Origin: Paenactinomyces guangxiensis
Lineage (GTDB): Bacteria > Bacillota > Bacilli > Thermoactinomycetales > Thermoactinomycetaceae
Assembly: GCF_016055185.1 (NCBI RefSeq)
Contig: NZ_JAECVR010000002.1
Location: 186,001-250,000, forward strand
Length of the DNA: 64,000 nt
Direction: 5' to 3'
The notes below the pieces were generated by a model. The model saw only the letters and a list, made by a program, of their open reading frames with translations. It was not told the DNA's origin and did no database searches. Made by a program: the position numbers and the translations under genes. Shown one piece after another: positions 46,236 through 55,021 of this stretch. How positions within the stretch are numbered: position 1 is the first letter of the stretch; each line of letters opens with the position of its first letter.

Positions 46236-46745
46236 GTGTTTTCCTCCTTATGATTGAGATATAAGCAGAATTTGTTTTCCCCTGCTAAATCAAATGTGTT
46301 TCAACAGGCTTGACCCTAAATGAGTAAGTGTATCAGTATACTACTAACGTGCCGTTGCTGTACGGAGAGCGAGAAGGTGGTTTCTGGATTAGTTTTCTCT
46401 TTTTTTGCTTTGTTATTCATGCTTTTTCCGAAAATGCATTCAGACTCAAAGGATTCCTGCAGAGGGAGATTCGCATGGTCTTGATCAAGTAAGAGATGAA
46501 GATTTTTAAATAAACAGCTATGTATAAGTACTTACTGTCAGAACAATCTGGGACCATGCGATCGTTATTCGGAAAACTCCGAATCCGAGCGCTTTATAGT
46601 CAGTTAAAAGGAAAATTCATCCAGTCACTAAATATTCCCTGGTTATTAGCAAACCCATTTAAACAGGGGTTTGTATAAGGGATTAATTTATCAATCTGTT
46701 GATTAAACTATTTAATGATTCCCTTATTAACGAGGAGTGATTTTT
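46236..46745. other. Gap between divergent small genes
   Basis: About 500 bases without a recognisable gene. The inverted repeat AAACCC (46651-46656) / GGGTTT (46667-46672) lies in the likely promoter region of the next gene. I could not define a promoter with confidence; a sporulation sigma factor is possible given the neighbour. Confidence 0.35.
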
Positions 46746-46961
46746 ATGACTGAAAGAGAAGTGTTAAAGGATATTAGTAAATTGTATGAAGAGTTAAGTT
46801 CATTAAAAGGCCGATTAACAGTTGTGGAAGAATCCATTCGTAAAATGACTCAACCTCAACAAACATACCAGCCAACATCTGTACAGGAACAGCTGGCACA
46901 ACAGATGATGTTACGCTCATCACAACCTGATCGGTCTCCACAACAATATTCTGGAAGATAA
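46746..46961 (+). CDS. Small coiled-coil hypothetical protein
   Basis: 71 residues with GAGGAGTG upstream of ATG 46746. Residues 2-40 (VLKDISKLYEELSSLKGRLT and onward) form a heptad-like coiled coil. The tail is rich in Q, P and S (QPQQTYQPTSVQEQLAQQMM). It is followed by a good terminator, which supports a real gene. No family recognised; size and tail fit small spore or surface-associated proteins, but that is a guess. Confidence 0.65.
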   Translation: MTEREVLKDISKLYEELSSLKGRLTVVEESIRKMTQPQQTYQPTSVQEQLAQQMMLRSSQPDRSPQQYSGR

Positions 46962-47065
46962 TGACTTAAACGGAGTATACCCTTCGATTCACCTCAACGA
47001 TCTCCGTAGACCCTGTTCTACCACCAGAAGCTTCTACAAAACACCTGCAAATTTTAAACTGCCAA

Positions 47066-47098
47066 GGCTAGGGACCGGCTATCACCTAGCCATTTTTA
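47066..47098 (+). terminator. Terminator after the coiled-coil gene
   Basis: GGCTAGG (47066-47072) and CCTAGCC (47085-47091) pair perfectly, then ATTTTTAT. Confidence 0.7.
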
Positions 47099-47167
47099 TC
47101 CCGATTCTACAAACTATTTCAAAAAAGCTAGAAAGCGTATTAGTCACCCGTATAATTACCATTCAAA

Positions 47168-47542
47168 TTATTGACTGCTTGTTAGCATGTTTTTCAATGT
47201 AATGGATTTTCCCGGCTTTACTTCGACTGATTTTATAGTAAATGAATCATAGCCGGCTTTTTTTAATTTAAAGTCGTATTTACCTGGTGGCAGGATCCAT
47301 TTCCACCGGCCCAGGTCATCACTAAAATTAAACAGATCCCTGACTCGTACTGCTTTGTTGTGAGGGACGGGGTCAACCCAAACATGATTGACCGGTTGGG
47401 CTTTTTCGTCTGTGATGACCCCCTTCACGACACAATATTGATTGAGCGATTTCAGTGAAGACCAGATACTTTGGGTTAGGACAGCGGTAATTGCTAGATG
47501 GATGATAATAATAAAGTAAAAAATGTTTGAACGAGTAAGCAT
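47168..47542 (-). CDS. Membrane-anchored carboxypeptidase-regulatory-like domain protein
   Basis: 124 residues. One N-terminal helix (SNIFYFIIIIHLAITAVLTQ) anchors an extracellular beta-sandwich: VVKGVITDEKAQPVNHVWVD, then GRWKWILPPGKYDFKLKKAG and YDSFTIKSVEVKPGKSITL. This is the carboxypeptidase D regulatory-like fold. It lies 50 bases after ctaD on the same strand and may assist the oxidase at the outer membrane face; no such partner is established to my knowledge. Confidence 0.7.
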   Translation of the reverse strand: MLTRSNIFYFIIIIHLAITAVLTQSIWSSLKSLNQYCVVKGVITDEKAQPVNHVWVDPVPHNKAVRVRDLFNFSDDLGRWKWILPPGKYDFKLKKAGYDSFTIKSVEVKPGKSITLKNMLTSSQ

Positions 47543-47591
47543 CTTTCAACCTCCACGTCGTTATATGAGTTGTTGTTTCTAATTGTAGATT

Positions 47592-49493
47592 TCAGACGTT
47601 ATGGTCCATTTTATTGAGATCAATGTGGTAACCGGGGTCATGCTGAAATGAACGAACAAACATAAGGATGACTACGAATAGTAAACCTAAGAACCCCGCT
47701 AGATAAGTGTCCCTTACGATGAATCCAAGCCCCGCAAGAAACATTCCCAGGGACATCAAGAAAGGTAACACCGAAGGGGATGGCATATGAATGGACCCCA
47801 GAGGTTCCGCTGGGGTCATTTCTTTCTTCCCTTCCTGTTTCTCTAACCAAAAGGCATCAAATCCTCGTACACGCGGTAATTGGGCAAAATTATACACAGG
47901 TGGTGGAGAAGGAATCGACCATTCAAGGGAACGCCCATTCCATGGGTCGGCTGATGCCGGAGCCCCTTTTCGGAATGTCTGATACATGTTGTAGATGAGG
48001 GCGAGAGAACCAATAATCATACCAATTGTTCCAATGGTACTGACCAAATTAAGCGGAGCAAGGGCTCCTTCATTATAGGTAAAGACCCGGCGTGGCATGC
48101 CGAATAGTCCCAAGAAGTGTTGAGGAAAGAAAGTCAAATGCATTCCGATAATAAATGTCCAAAAATGAATTTTACCTAACTTCTCACTCAACATCTTTCC
48201 AAACATTTTCGGCCACCAGTAATAAATGCCGGCAAAGATGCCTAAAATGGTTCCCCCTACCAGAACATAATGAAAGTGTGCAACAACAAAGTAGTTATCA
48301 TGATACTGGTAATCCGCGGCTGGAAGAGCAACCATGACTCCTGTCACCCCTCCGATGACAAAGGTAGGTATAAAACCTACAGCAAAAAGCATGGGTGTCT
48401 TGAAATGAATTTCCCCACCCCACATCGTAAACAACCAGTTAAAAACCTTGATCCCCGTTGGGACGGCAATGGCCATACTCGCCAGTCCGAATACGGTGTT
48501 TGATACAGGTCCAAGACCTACAGTAAACATGTGATGAACCCAAACCATGAATCCTAAGAACCCAATAAGTACAGTTGCAAAGACCATAGAAGTATATCCA
48601 AATAAACGTTTTTTGGAGAAGGTACTAAAGACATCAGACATAACTCCAAAAGCCGGGAGAATTAATATATATACTTCCGGATGACCAAAAATCCAGAATA
48701 TGTGTTCCCAAATAATCGTCTGTCCCCCCATTGTAAAATCAAAGAAATGGGATCCAAACATTCGATCAAACATCAACAGCAGCAAACCTACAGTTAGGGC
48801 AGGAAAAGCAAATAAAATGAGACCCGAAGTAACAAAAGCTGTCCAGGTAAAAAGGGGCATTCTCAAAAAGGACATCCCCGGTGTACGCATGTTAATGATT
48901 GTGACAATAAAGTTTATTCCTCCCACCAGTGTTCCAATTCCCGATATCTGAAGCCCCAGTGTATAATAATCGATACCCGGACCCGGACTATATTGTTGCA
49001 AAGAAAGAGAAGGATAGGAAGTCCATCCCGCGTCAGCAACTCCTCCAAAAACCCATCCTAAATTGATAAGAATTCCACCAAACAAAAATAACCAAAAACC
49101 TAACGCGTTTAGAAAAGGGAATGCCACATCTCGGGCTCCAATCTGAAGTGGAACAATAAAATTGAATAAACCAAGAATCATAGGTGGAGCAGCCAAAAAC
49201 ATCATCGTCGTCCCGTGCATGGTCAATAGTTGGTTATAAGGGTCGCCAATAATAAAATCGTTCGCTGGTACAACCAATTGTAATCGCATCAGGAATGCTT
49301 CCAATCCAGCTAACAGGAAAAAAAAGAACCCCGCCATGAAATAGAGAATTCCTATTTTTTTATGATCCACGGTAGTAATCCAATCCCAGACTTTCGTTTG
49401 ATTCGCTCGTTCCTGTAAATCTTTCGTATATCCACCCGTAAAAATAGCCGCTAGAAATAAAGCAAATACAATAACAATTATCAGTGTAGCCAT
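47592..49493 (-). CDS. ctaD: Cytochrome c/quinol oxidase subunit I
   Basis: 633 residues with 12 or more helices. Haem a and a3/CuB ligands and the cross-linked tyrosine are visible in LTMHGTTMMFL, IFWIFGHPEVYILILPAFG, VHHMFTVGL and VAHFHYVLVGG. The length matches Bacillus-type CtaD. GAAAAAGGAG precedes the ATG. The usual ctaC, ctaE and ctaF partners are not adjacent, so the gene is an orphan or an extra copy. It would reduce O2 to water and pump protons in the cell membrane if subunit II is supplied from elsewhere. Confidence 0.93.
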   Translation of the reverse strand: MATLIIVIVFALFLAAIFTGGYTKDLQERANQTKVWDWITTVDHKKIGILYFMAGFFFFLLAGLEAFLMRLQLVVPANDFIIGDPYNQLLTMHGTTMMFLAAPPMILGLFNFIVPLQIGARDVAFPFLNALGFWLFLFGGILINLGWVFGGVADAGWTSYPSLSLQQYSPGPGIDYYTLGLQISGIGTLVGGINFIVTIINMRTPGMSFLRMPLFTWTAFVTSGLILFAFPALTVGLLLLMFDRMFGSHFFDFTMGGQTIIWEHIFWIFGHPEVYILILPAFGVMSDVFSTFSKKRLFGYTSMVFATVLIGFLGFMVWVHHMFTVGLGPVSNTVFGLASMAIAVPTGIKVFNWLFTMWGGEIHFKTPMLFAVGFIPTFVIGGVTGVMVALPAADYQYHDNYFVVAHFHYVLVGGTILGIFAGIYYWWPKMFGKMLSEKLGKIHFWTFIIGMHLTFFPQHFLGLFGMPRRVFTYNEGALAPLNLVSTIGTIGMIIGSLALIYNMYQTFRKGAPASADPWNGRSLEWSIPSPPPVYNFAQLPRVRGFDAFWLEKQEGKKEMTPAEPLGSIHMPSPSVLPFLMSLGMFLAGLGFIVRDTYLAGFLGLLFVVILMFVRSFQHDPGYHIDLNKMDHNV

Positions 49494-50010
49494 GGTAAAA
49501 ACTCCTTTTTCTACATAGTAATCTTATTTTTACCATCAAGCTTATTTTTGATTCTGATCATGTGATTGTCTTAAGACTTCATGCGGACTGTATGGAATAT
49601 TCAAAAAACTTTGCTGGTTATATCTGACGCGTTAAAAATAAACGAAGGCGATTGCGTAATCGCCAAACACCAATTTCTTTAAATTAATCCACAGCAAAAA
49701 AACAGCATGACTTGCATTTGACACGATGCTTCTTATGAAGCGTCGTCAAACGCATTTCATGCTGATTAAATTTTTTCTGGCTATATATAAATTGACCGGG
49801 TAAAATCATGAGAATGAGTGACATGGAGCCAAAAGCTGGCAGGAGACGTTCCACAGATGCAGGTACATACAGCATGAGCAGAACTGCGGGATGGACTGGT
49901 CAGATAGCCCTTAGCTTGGAGTTGCACGAAGCTGAAATGGATTGAGTTGCTATCTACCTGAGAACCCCGGTGCGAAGTCTGCTGTAAGAGGACTTTTAAG
50001 AGTGTATAGT
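49494..50010. other. Gap between ctaD and aldehyde dehydrogenase
   Basis: It holds a hairpin GGCGATT-GCGT-AATCGCC (49647-49664), followed in the minus direction by TTCGTTTATTTTT, and one doubtful small frame. There is nothing else I can support. The ctaD promoter must lie near 49500-49640. Confidence 0.4.
49684..49875 (-). CDS. Small hypothetical protein, doubtful
   Basis: 63 codons with one possible membrane segment (LPAFGSMSLILMILPGQFIY) and a basic, Cys-containing tail (HKKHRVKCKSCCFF). A terminator-like hairpin lies just past its stop, which gives mild support. No family recognised. Confidence 0.25.
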   Translation of the reverse strand: MLYVPASVERLLPAFGSMSLILMILPGQFIYSQKKFNQHEMRLTTLHKKHRVKCKSCCFFAVD

Positions 50011-51501
50011 CTACTCAGGTATGTAAGGCAGGTCAAGGTCCTTAGGGATATTAATGACGTGGGTTTCCGTGTAGGACAATATACCTTCAACGCCGTATTC
50101 CCGTCCAACCCCGGATTGTTTGACCCCGCCGAATGGAAATCGTACATCAAGGCCTTGAATGGCAGCCGTATTAATCATTGTCGTACCCGCCTCGATTCGA
50201 TGAGCAACCCGAACCGCGTGTTCCTCTTGACCCCAAACAGAGCTGGTAAGGCCGTAAATGCTTTCATTATGAAGCTTAATTACCTGTTCCTCATCATCAT
50301 ACGGTAAAATGGGCACTGTTGGGCCAAACTGTTCCTCCACTACAATCGGATCGTGATAGTCACAACCTAACACTAAAGTAGGTTGCAAGTAGTAACCCTG
50401 TTCAAACAGATCGGGGTCAAGAACCCGTCCCAATGGGATTACCTCTGCTCCGCGACTCCTGGCATCGTCTATGAGACTCTTCACATACTTGAGTTGGTTT
50501 AAATTGTTTACAGGGCCGATGGTTACGTCCGGATTAAACGGATCACCGACGCGAATCCACTTGTTGGCCGCCTCCATATATTTTTTAACAAAGTCATCAT
50601 AGATAGAGCGATGAACATAGACCCGTTTGGCAATCATGCAAATTTGGCCTGCTGTGAGAAAGTTGGAGATCACGAGACGGCGCATGGCACGCTCATCATT
50701 TACGTCAAACCCGTCAAGAATGATGGCTGCATCATTGCCCCCAAGCTCTAATGTCATTTTTTTAATCGTCTCCGCAGCTGCTTTCATAATATGCTTCGCT
50801 GTCCTGGTTCCGCCAGTAAAGGCAATTTTCGCTACTTTGGGGTTGGATGTCAGCTCTACTCCGACATCTTCTTCACCATGAACCATGTTAAGCACCCCCG
50901 GCGGGAACTCGGAGGAGATGATTTCTACTACCTTACTGACAGCAAGGGGAGCAAACGGGCTTGGTTTCAGCACCATCGTATTACCCGACAGAAGTGCAGG
51001 GGCAATCTTAATGGTGGAAAGAGAAATGGGGTAATTCCAGGGGATAATGGCGGAGACAACCCCTACCGGATCATAAGTGATAATTGTCTTGCCCTTCTCA
51101 TGCTCCTTTACCTTCTCTTGAATCACTTCCTTTACGTTATTGGCAGCAAACTCCATCCACATCAGAGATACGGCGATTTCGCCCTCTGAATCATAAAGCG
51201 GCTTACCGTGTTCAAGGGAGAGCAGCCGGGATAATTCCGGAGTGGCCGCTTTCAACTTTTCAATAGCACGGCGCATCCGTTCAATGCGTTCCTCAACAGG
51301 GGTCCATTTCCAGGTTGAAAACGCCTCAGATGCAGCATCAATCGCTTTTACTGCGTCTTCCCGCGTATTGACTGGTGCATAGCCGACTATTTCTTTAGGA
51401 TTTGTTGGATTTTCCCGTGGATATTGTTTTTCTGTCTTTACCTTTTTTCCGTTGATGATAGCAGGAACAACGATCGGTTCAGCCGGGGTCTTATCTCTCA
51501 C
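50011..51501 (-). CDS. NAD(P)-dependent aldehyde dehydrogenase
   Basis: About 496 residues. Active-site elements: IIPWNYPISLSTIKIAPALL, KPSPFAPLAVSKVVE, AFTGGTRTAKHI, catalytic Glu in LELGGNDAAI, catalytic Cys in TAGQICMIAKRVYV and FGGVKQSGVGREYG. It oxidises an aldehyde to its acid; the sequence is nearest to semialdehyde or broad-range members. GTG 51501 has AGAAGG seven bases upstream; TTG 51519 is the alternative start. It lies 72 bases after perR on the same strand. Confidence 0.88.
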   Translation of the reverse strand: MRDKTPAEPIVVPAIINGKKVKTEKQYPRENPTNPKEIVGYAPVNTREDAVKAIDAASEAFSTWKWTPVEERIERMRRAIEKLKAATPELSRLLSLEHGKPLYDSEGEIAVSLMWMEFAANNVKEVIQEKVKEHEKGKTIITYDPVGVVSAIIPWNYPISLSTIKIAPALLSGNTMVLKPSPFAPLAVSKVVEIISSEFPPGVLNMVHGEEDVGVELTSNPKVAKIAFTGGTRTAKHIMKAAAETIKKMTLELGGNDAAIILDGFDVNDERAMRRLVISNFLTAGQICMIAKRVYVHRSIYDDFVKKYMEAANKWIRVGDPFNPDVTIGPVNNLNQLKYVKSLIDDARSRGAEVIPLGRVLDPDLFEQGYYLQPTLVLGCDYHDPIVVEEQFGPTVPILPYDDEEQVIKLHNESIYGLTSSVWGQEEHAVRVAHRIEAGTTMINTAAIQGLDVRFPFGGVKQSGVGREYGVEGILSYTETHVINIPKDLDLPYIPE

Positions 51502-51591
51502 TACTATACCTTCTTTCAATGATAGTGATGATGACCATAGTGTTTAGCAATGAACAGTAAAGTATACAGGTGTGTTTAAGACAAGAAGCTG

Positions 51592-52029
51592 TCAAGGTTC
51601 CTCTGTCTGACAGGAGGGACAGAGGCCGTATATCTCCAGGCGATGCGATTCGATGCTATACCCGGTTGCCTGAATAATTTCACTCTCTGCCATAGGAAGC
51701 AGTGGACAGCGAAAATCGGTGATACTGCCGCAACGACGGCAAATCACATGGTCGTGTTCCATCAGGTTGGCATCAAACCGGCTGGACGCAGCACTGTAGG
51801 TTACTCTTATAATATTTGCCTGTTTGAACAGGCGCAGGTTGTTGTAGATCGTTGTTGCGCTCATGTTGGGGTAATCATCTTTTAGTGCTTCATAGATATC
51901 GTGTGCGGTGGGATGATGTGTCGATGACAGCAAATAGGAAAGAATGGCGTTCCGTTGCGGAGTGATCCTTACACCCATTCGTTTGAGCGTTTCGATCGCA
52001 TCGACGTGATGATGATTCTTGATGCTCAT
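51592..52029 (-). CDS. perR: Fur-family peroxide regulator
   Basis: 145 residues (start ATG 52029, or TTG 52044). Winged helix ITPQRNAILSYLLSSTHHPT and MSATTIYNNLRLF; regulatory metal ligands in the SRFDANLMEHDHVICRRCG region; second CxxC in LCPSCQ forming the structural zinc site. The HDH pattern fits PerR, whose His residues are oxidised by H2O2 in an iron-dependent way. It sits directly downstream of katA on the same strand, and katA has two PerR-like boxes. Confidence 0.87.
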   Translation of the reverse strand: MSIKNHHHVDAIETLKRMGVRITPQRNAILSYLLSSTHHPTAHDIYEALKDDYPNMSATTIYNNLRLFKQANIIRVTYSAASSRFDANLMEHDHVICRRCGSITDFRCPLLPMAESEIIQATGYSIESHRLEIYGLCPSCQTEEP

Positions 52030-52114
52030 CTCCCCCTTTGCCAAGGGCTACATCATGTCGGCCAACCGCCAATCCTTCCCGGATCAGCGGTCGGCCCCGT
52101 CATTCTTGCTGTTC

Positions 52115-53566
52115 TTATTTCACAAAAGCGCTCAAATCAATGTTCAACCCTTTGGCCAGGCGTTCGCCATACTCTTTGTCGGCCCGATAAAAGTTACAAA
52201 TAGCCAGTTTTTGTGTATGTTCGTTTACCTGGGATAAGTCATTCACCAGATTTTTAATTAGATTATTACGCTCTGCTTCCGTAAAAGCCCGATAACGTTC
52301 CCCGGCTTGCTGAAAATCCAGCGTTTTAAAGATTTTCTGGCGGCCGGCTGCACCTTCCAGCGGGGTTTCGCTTTCCAGATAAGCGGGATCAGCTTTGGGG
52401 CGATCCTCATAGCGGTTGGGCTCGTAATTGACCGGACTGATGTTGGTACGGGTCTGCATGTTGCCATCCACTTGATAATTATTCACTTTGGCATATGGGC
52501 AATTGATCGGCAGATTTAAGTAGTTCGGCCCGATCCGGTGGCGCTGGGTATCCGGATAAGAGAACAGACGCCCTTGCAGCAGCTTATCTTCGGAAGGTTC
52601 AATGCCGGGAACCAGTGCGCTTGGAGAAAAGGCGGACTGTTCCACCTCCGCAAAGTAATTTTGCGGATTGCGATTAAGTGTCATGCGGCCGACCAGTTGC
52701 AAAGGATAGATATCTTCCGGCCAAACCTTGGTGGGATCGAGCGGATCAAATTCAAAATTATCCATATCTTCAGGCGGAAGAATCTGCACATACAGGTCCC
52801 ATTCGGGAAAATTTCCCTTGGCGATCTGTTCATACAAGTCCCTGGTCGCATGATTAAAGTCTTTTCCTTGCACTTCACGGGCCTCTTCGGCAGTGAAGTT
52901 TCTTACCCCTTGCAGCGGTTTCCAATGATATTTAACATAAACAACTTTCCCCTCCGCGTTCACCCATTTGAAGGCGTGAACGCTGAAGCCTTCCATTTGC
53001 CGGTAATTGGCGGGGGTGCCGTAGTCGGAGAACACCCAGGTCATCATATGGGTGGATTCAGGTGTTAGCGTCATGAAGTCCCAATAGCGGTCAGGATCTT
53101 GAATATTGGTATCGGGAGCCGGTTTTAAAGAGTGAACCATGTCCGGGAATTTGATGGCATCACGGATGAAGAAAACGGGCAAGTGGTTCCCGACGATATC
53201 GTAGTTTCCTTCTTCTGTATAGAATTTGGTTGCAAAACCGCGCGGGTCGCGGGCGGTTTCGGGTGAACCTGTCCCGTGGATCACGGTGGAAAAGCGGACA
53301 AATACGGGGGTTTCTTTTCCTGCTTCCTGCAAAAATGCCGCCTTCGTATATGCTTTCATGCTGTTGGTCACTTTAAACACGCCATGGGCGCCGGCCCCGC
53401 GTGCATGAACCACCCGTTCCGGAACACGTTCGCGGTCAAAGTGGGCTAATTTTTCGAGTAAATGGTAGTCTTCCAATAACGTAGGCCCTCTTCGACCCGC
53501 CGTGCGGGAATTTTGATTATCTCCCACTGGTGCACCCTGGTTGGTCGTCAAGCGGTTTTGATCCAT
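52115..53566 (-). CDS. katA: Haem catalase, KatA type
   Basis: 483 residues, the size of small-subunit clade-3 catalases. Catalytic His in ERVVHARGAGAHGVF, Asn in YDIVGNHLPVFFIRDAIKFP, haem-ligand Tyr in GRLFSYPDTQRHRIG, and the starting TTNQGAPVGDNQNS. It removes H2O2 in the cytoplasm. AAGGAGT precedes the ATG. Two PerR boxes lie immediately upstream, and perR follows. Confidence 0.96.
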   Translation of the reverse strand: MDQNRLTTNQGAPVGDNQNSRTAGRRGPTLLEDYHLLEKLAHFDRERVPERVVHARGAGAHGVFKVTNSMKAYTKAAFLQEAGKETPVFVRFSTVIHGTGSPETARDPRGFATKFYTEEGNYDIVGNHLPVFFIRDAIKFPDMVHSLKPAPDTNIQDPDRYWDFMTLTPESTHMMTWVFSDYGTPANYRQMEGFSVHAFKWVNAEGKVVYVKYHWKPLQGVRNFTAEEAREVQGKDFNHATRDLYEQIAKGNFPEWDLYVQILPPEDMDNFEFDPLDPTKVWPEDIYPLQLVGRMTLNRNPQNYFAEVEQSAFSPSALVPGIEPSEDKLLQGRLFSYPDTQRHRIGPNYLNLPINCPYAKVNNYQVDGNMQTRTNISPVNYEPNRYEDRPKADPAYLESETPLEGAAGRQKIFKTLDFQQAGERYRAFTEAERNNLIKNLVNDLSQVNEHTQKLAICNFYRADKEYGERLAKGLNIDLSAFVK

Positions 53567-53580
53567 TGATCCACAACTCC

Positions 53581-53629
53581 TTATAATAATTATATGTTGA
53601 TTATTAATCTCATTTAATAATAATTATAA
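53581..53629 (-). promoter_or_regulatory. Two PerR boxes upstream of katA
   Basis: TTATAATAATTATAT (53581-53595) and TAATAATAATTATAA (53615-53629) each match TTATAATNATTATAA at 14 of 15 positions. They are 15 to 63 bases upstream of the katA start, consistent with repression by the PerR encoded next door. Confidence 0.8.
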
Positions 53630-53771
53630 TTAAGGTAGAGCGCAAGTATTTTTTTTTGACAAAAAATGAAAAACCCCAGACCAATGCAACTTAAGGTTTC
53701 CGAGTTGAGGATATAACTGAATTCGGTTGTGAAGAGTTCTTTACATGTAAAGTCAGTTGCCGATTCGCTTT

Positions 53772-53935
53772 AAAAAAGGTGAAACCAGACTATACCAGTC
53801 AGATTTGCAAATGCAGACATAGTGGGGAGGCAAACAGAAAAGGGCTCCGGTTCAAATGCAGACAGTGCGATATACCTGTCATGCTGATTTGAACGGAGCC
53901 ATTACATTGCCAAGACTGTTTCGTTTAGCCACCTG
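53772..53935 (+). pseudogene. IS605-type TnpB C-terminal remnant
   Basis: The frame reads VKPDYTSQICKCRHSGEANR, then KGLRFKCRQC, and after a shift HADLNGAITL. This is the zinc-ribbon and final RuvC segment of TnpB (v.P.yTSq.C..CGh....NR..F.C..C...haD.NaA.NI). The Cys pattern is damaged and the rest of the gene is missing. A remnant of an IS200/IS605 element on the left edge of the pra cluster. Confidence 0.6.
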
Positions 53936-54037
53936 GCGTACCTCTAATACCTCGGGCAATTCCGATTGGTCGTGGGCACCGGATATTCCCTGTTTTTGAG
54001 CATACGGGAGAGGCGGCTTCAGCTGTGTGGAGTGTCA

Positions 54038-55021
54038 CTATGATCCTTCGTTCAGGAGAGAGCGGACACCACTTTCATTATAGGTTGCAGGAGGCCAGGC
54101 GCAAAGATCAAACGGAAAATCTGAACCGGGAACAATTTTGTCCTCTCCCACAACTTCTGCCAGATAACGCAAACTTGCAGGGGTCCAAAGTACGGAGTCA
54201 AACCAAAAGCGCCGCAAATAATCGGCGGGAGGAGCCTGTAAAGAAGCGGAAACGCCTGTCCATTGTTCATATCCTTTATTTAACCGTCCAATTTGATAAG
54301 GGAGAAAGCCGCCTCCATGGGCGAGCAGAACTTTCACATCCGGGTATTTGTCCAGTAAACCGCTTAACAGTAAATCCGCAGCACAAATCGTTGTTTCCCA
54401 GGGAACACCGATGAGGTTGGGCATCATTCTTTGTTTTAACCGGGGATCTTCACAAAGTAAGGGATGTATAAAAATAATCGCTTTCTGATGATTGGCTTCT
54501 TCCCAAAAAGGGTTAAAGAACTCGTCTGTTAACATCACTTTCGATAATCCGGGACCGATGATGGCCCCCCTTAATCCCAGTCCCATTGCACTTTTTAATT
54601 CGTTCGCTGCACGAACGGGACTATTTAAAGGAATCGTAGCGAATGCAGACAGCCGTTTTTTATGTTCCCGAACCCAACTGGCCAGTGCACGATTGTAAAC
54701 GGATGAGAGTTCAGCCGTAATTTGTTCAGGAAAATCATACAAAAAAAGTTGTGGTACGGGTGAAACAACGGAGTGAGAAACCCCGGCTTTTTCTTGCTCC
54801 AGCAGGTATAATGCAGGATTGATAAACGACTCTTTCAGTTCAAATCCCCATTTGTTATTCACAATGAGAAATTCTGCCCGATCAGGTCCTTTCTGCTCCC
54901 ATTTGGCGTCAACTACATTTTGGTTATCCTTAAGCCAAAGCAACACTTCAGGTGGAATAAAGTGAGTATGCAGATCGAACAAATCAACCACGCTCCTGCT
55001 TTTTTTATCAAATGGATCCAT
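54038..55021 (-). CDS. praH: 5-Carboxy-2-hydroxymuconate-6-semialdehyde decarboxylase (ACMSD family)
   Basis: 327 residues of the amidohydrolase/ACMSD decarboxylase family. Metal-binding HxH in VDLFDLHTHFIPPEV; further ligands in AIIFIHPLL and VLLAHGGGFLPYQIGRL; Asp in IVPGSDFPFDLCAWPP. In the protocatechuate 2,3-cleavage route this enzyme removes the carboxyl group from the ring-cleavage product to give 2-hydroxymuconate semialdehyde. It overlaps praR by 14 bases and is transcribed away from the main operon. In the published Paenibacillus cluster praH lies inside the operon, so this is a rearranged layout. Assignment is by family plus context. Confidence 0.8.
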   Translation of the reverse strand: MDPFDKKSRSVVDLFDLHTHFIPPEVLLWLKDNQNVVDAKWEQKGPDRAEFLIVNNKWGFELKESFINPALYLLEQEKAGVSHSVVSPVPQLFLYDFPEQITAELSSVYNRALASWVREHKKRLSAFATIPLNSPVRAANELKSAMGLGLRGAIIGPGLSKVMLTDEFFNPFWEEANHQKAIIFIHPLLCEDPRLKQRMMPNLIGVPWETTICAADLLLSGLLDKYPDVKVLLAHGGGFLPYQIGRLNKGYEQWTGVSASLQAPPADYLRRFWFDSVLWTPASLRYLAEVVGEDKIVPGSDFPFDLCAWPPATYNESGVRSLLNEGS

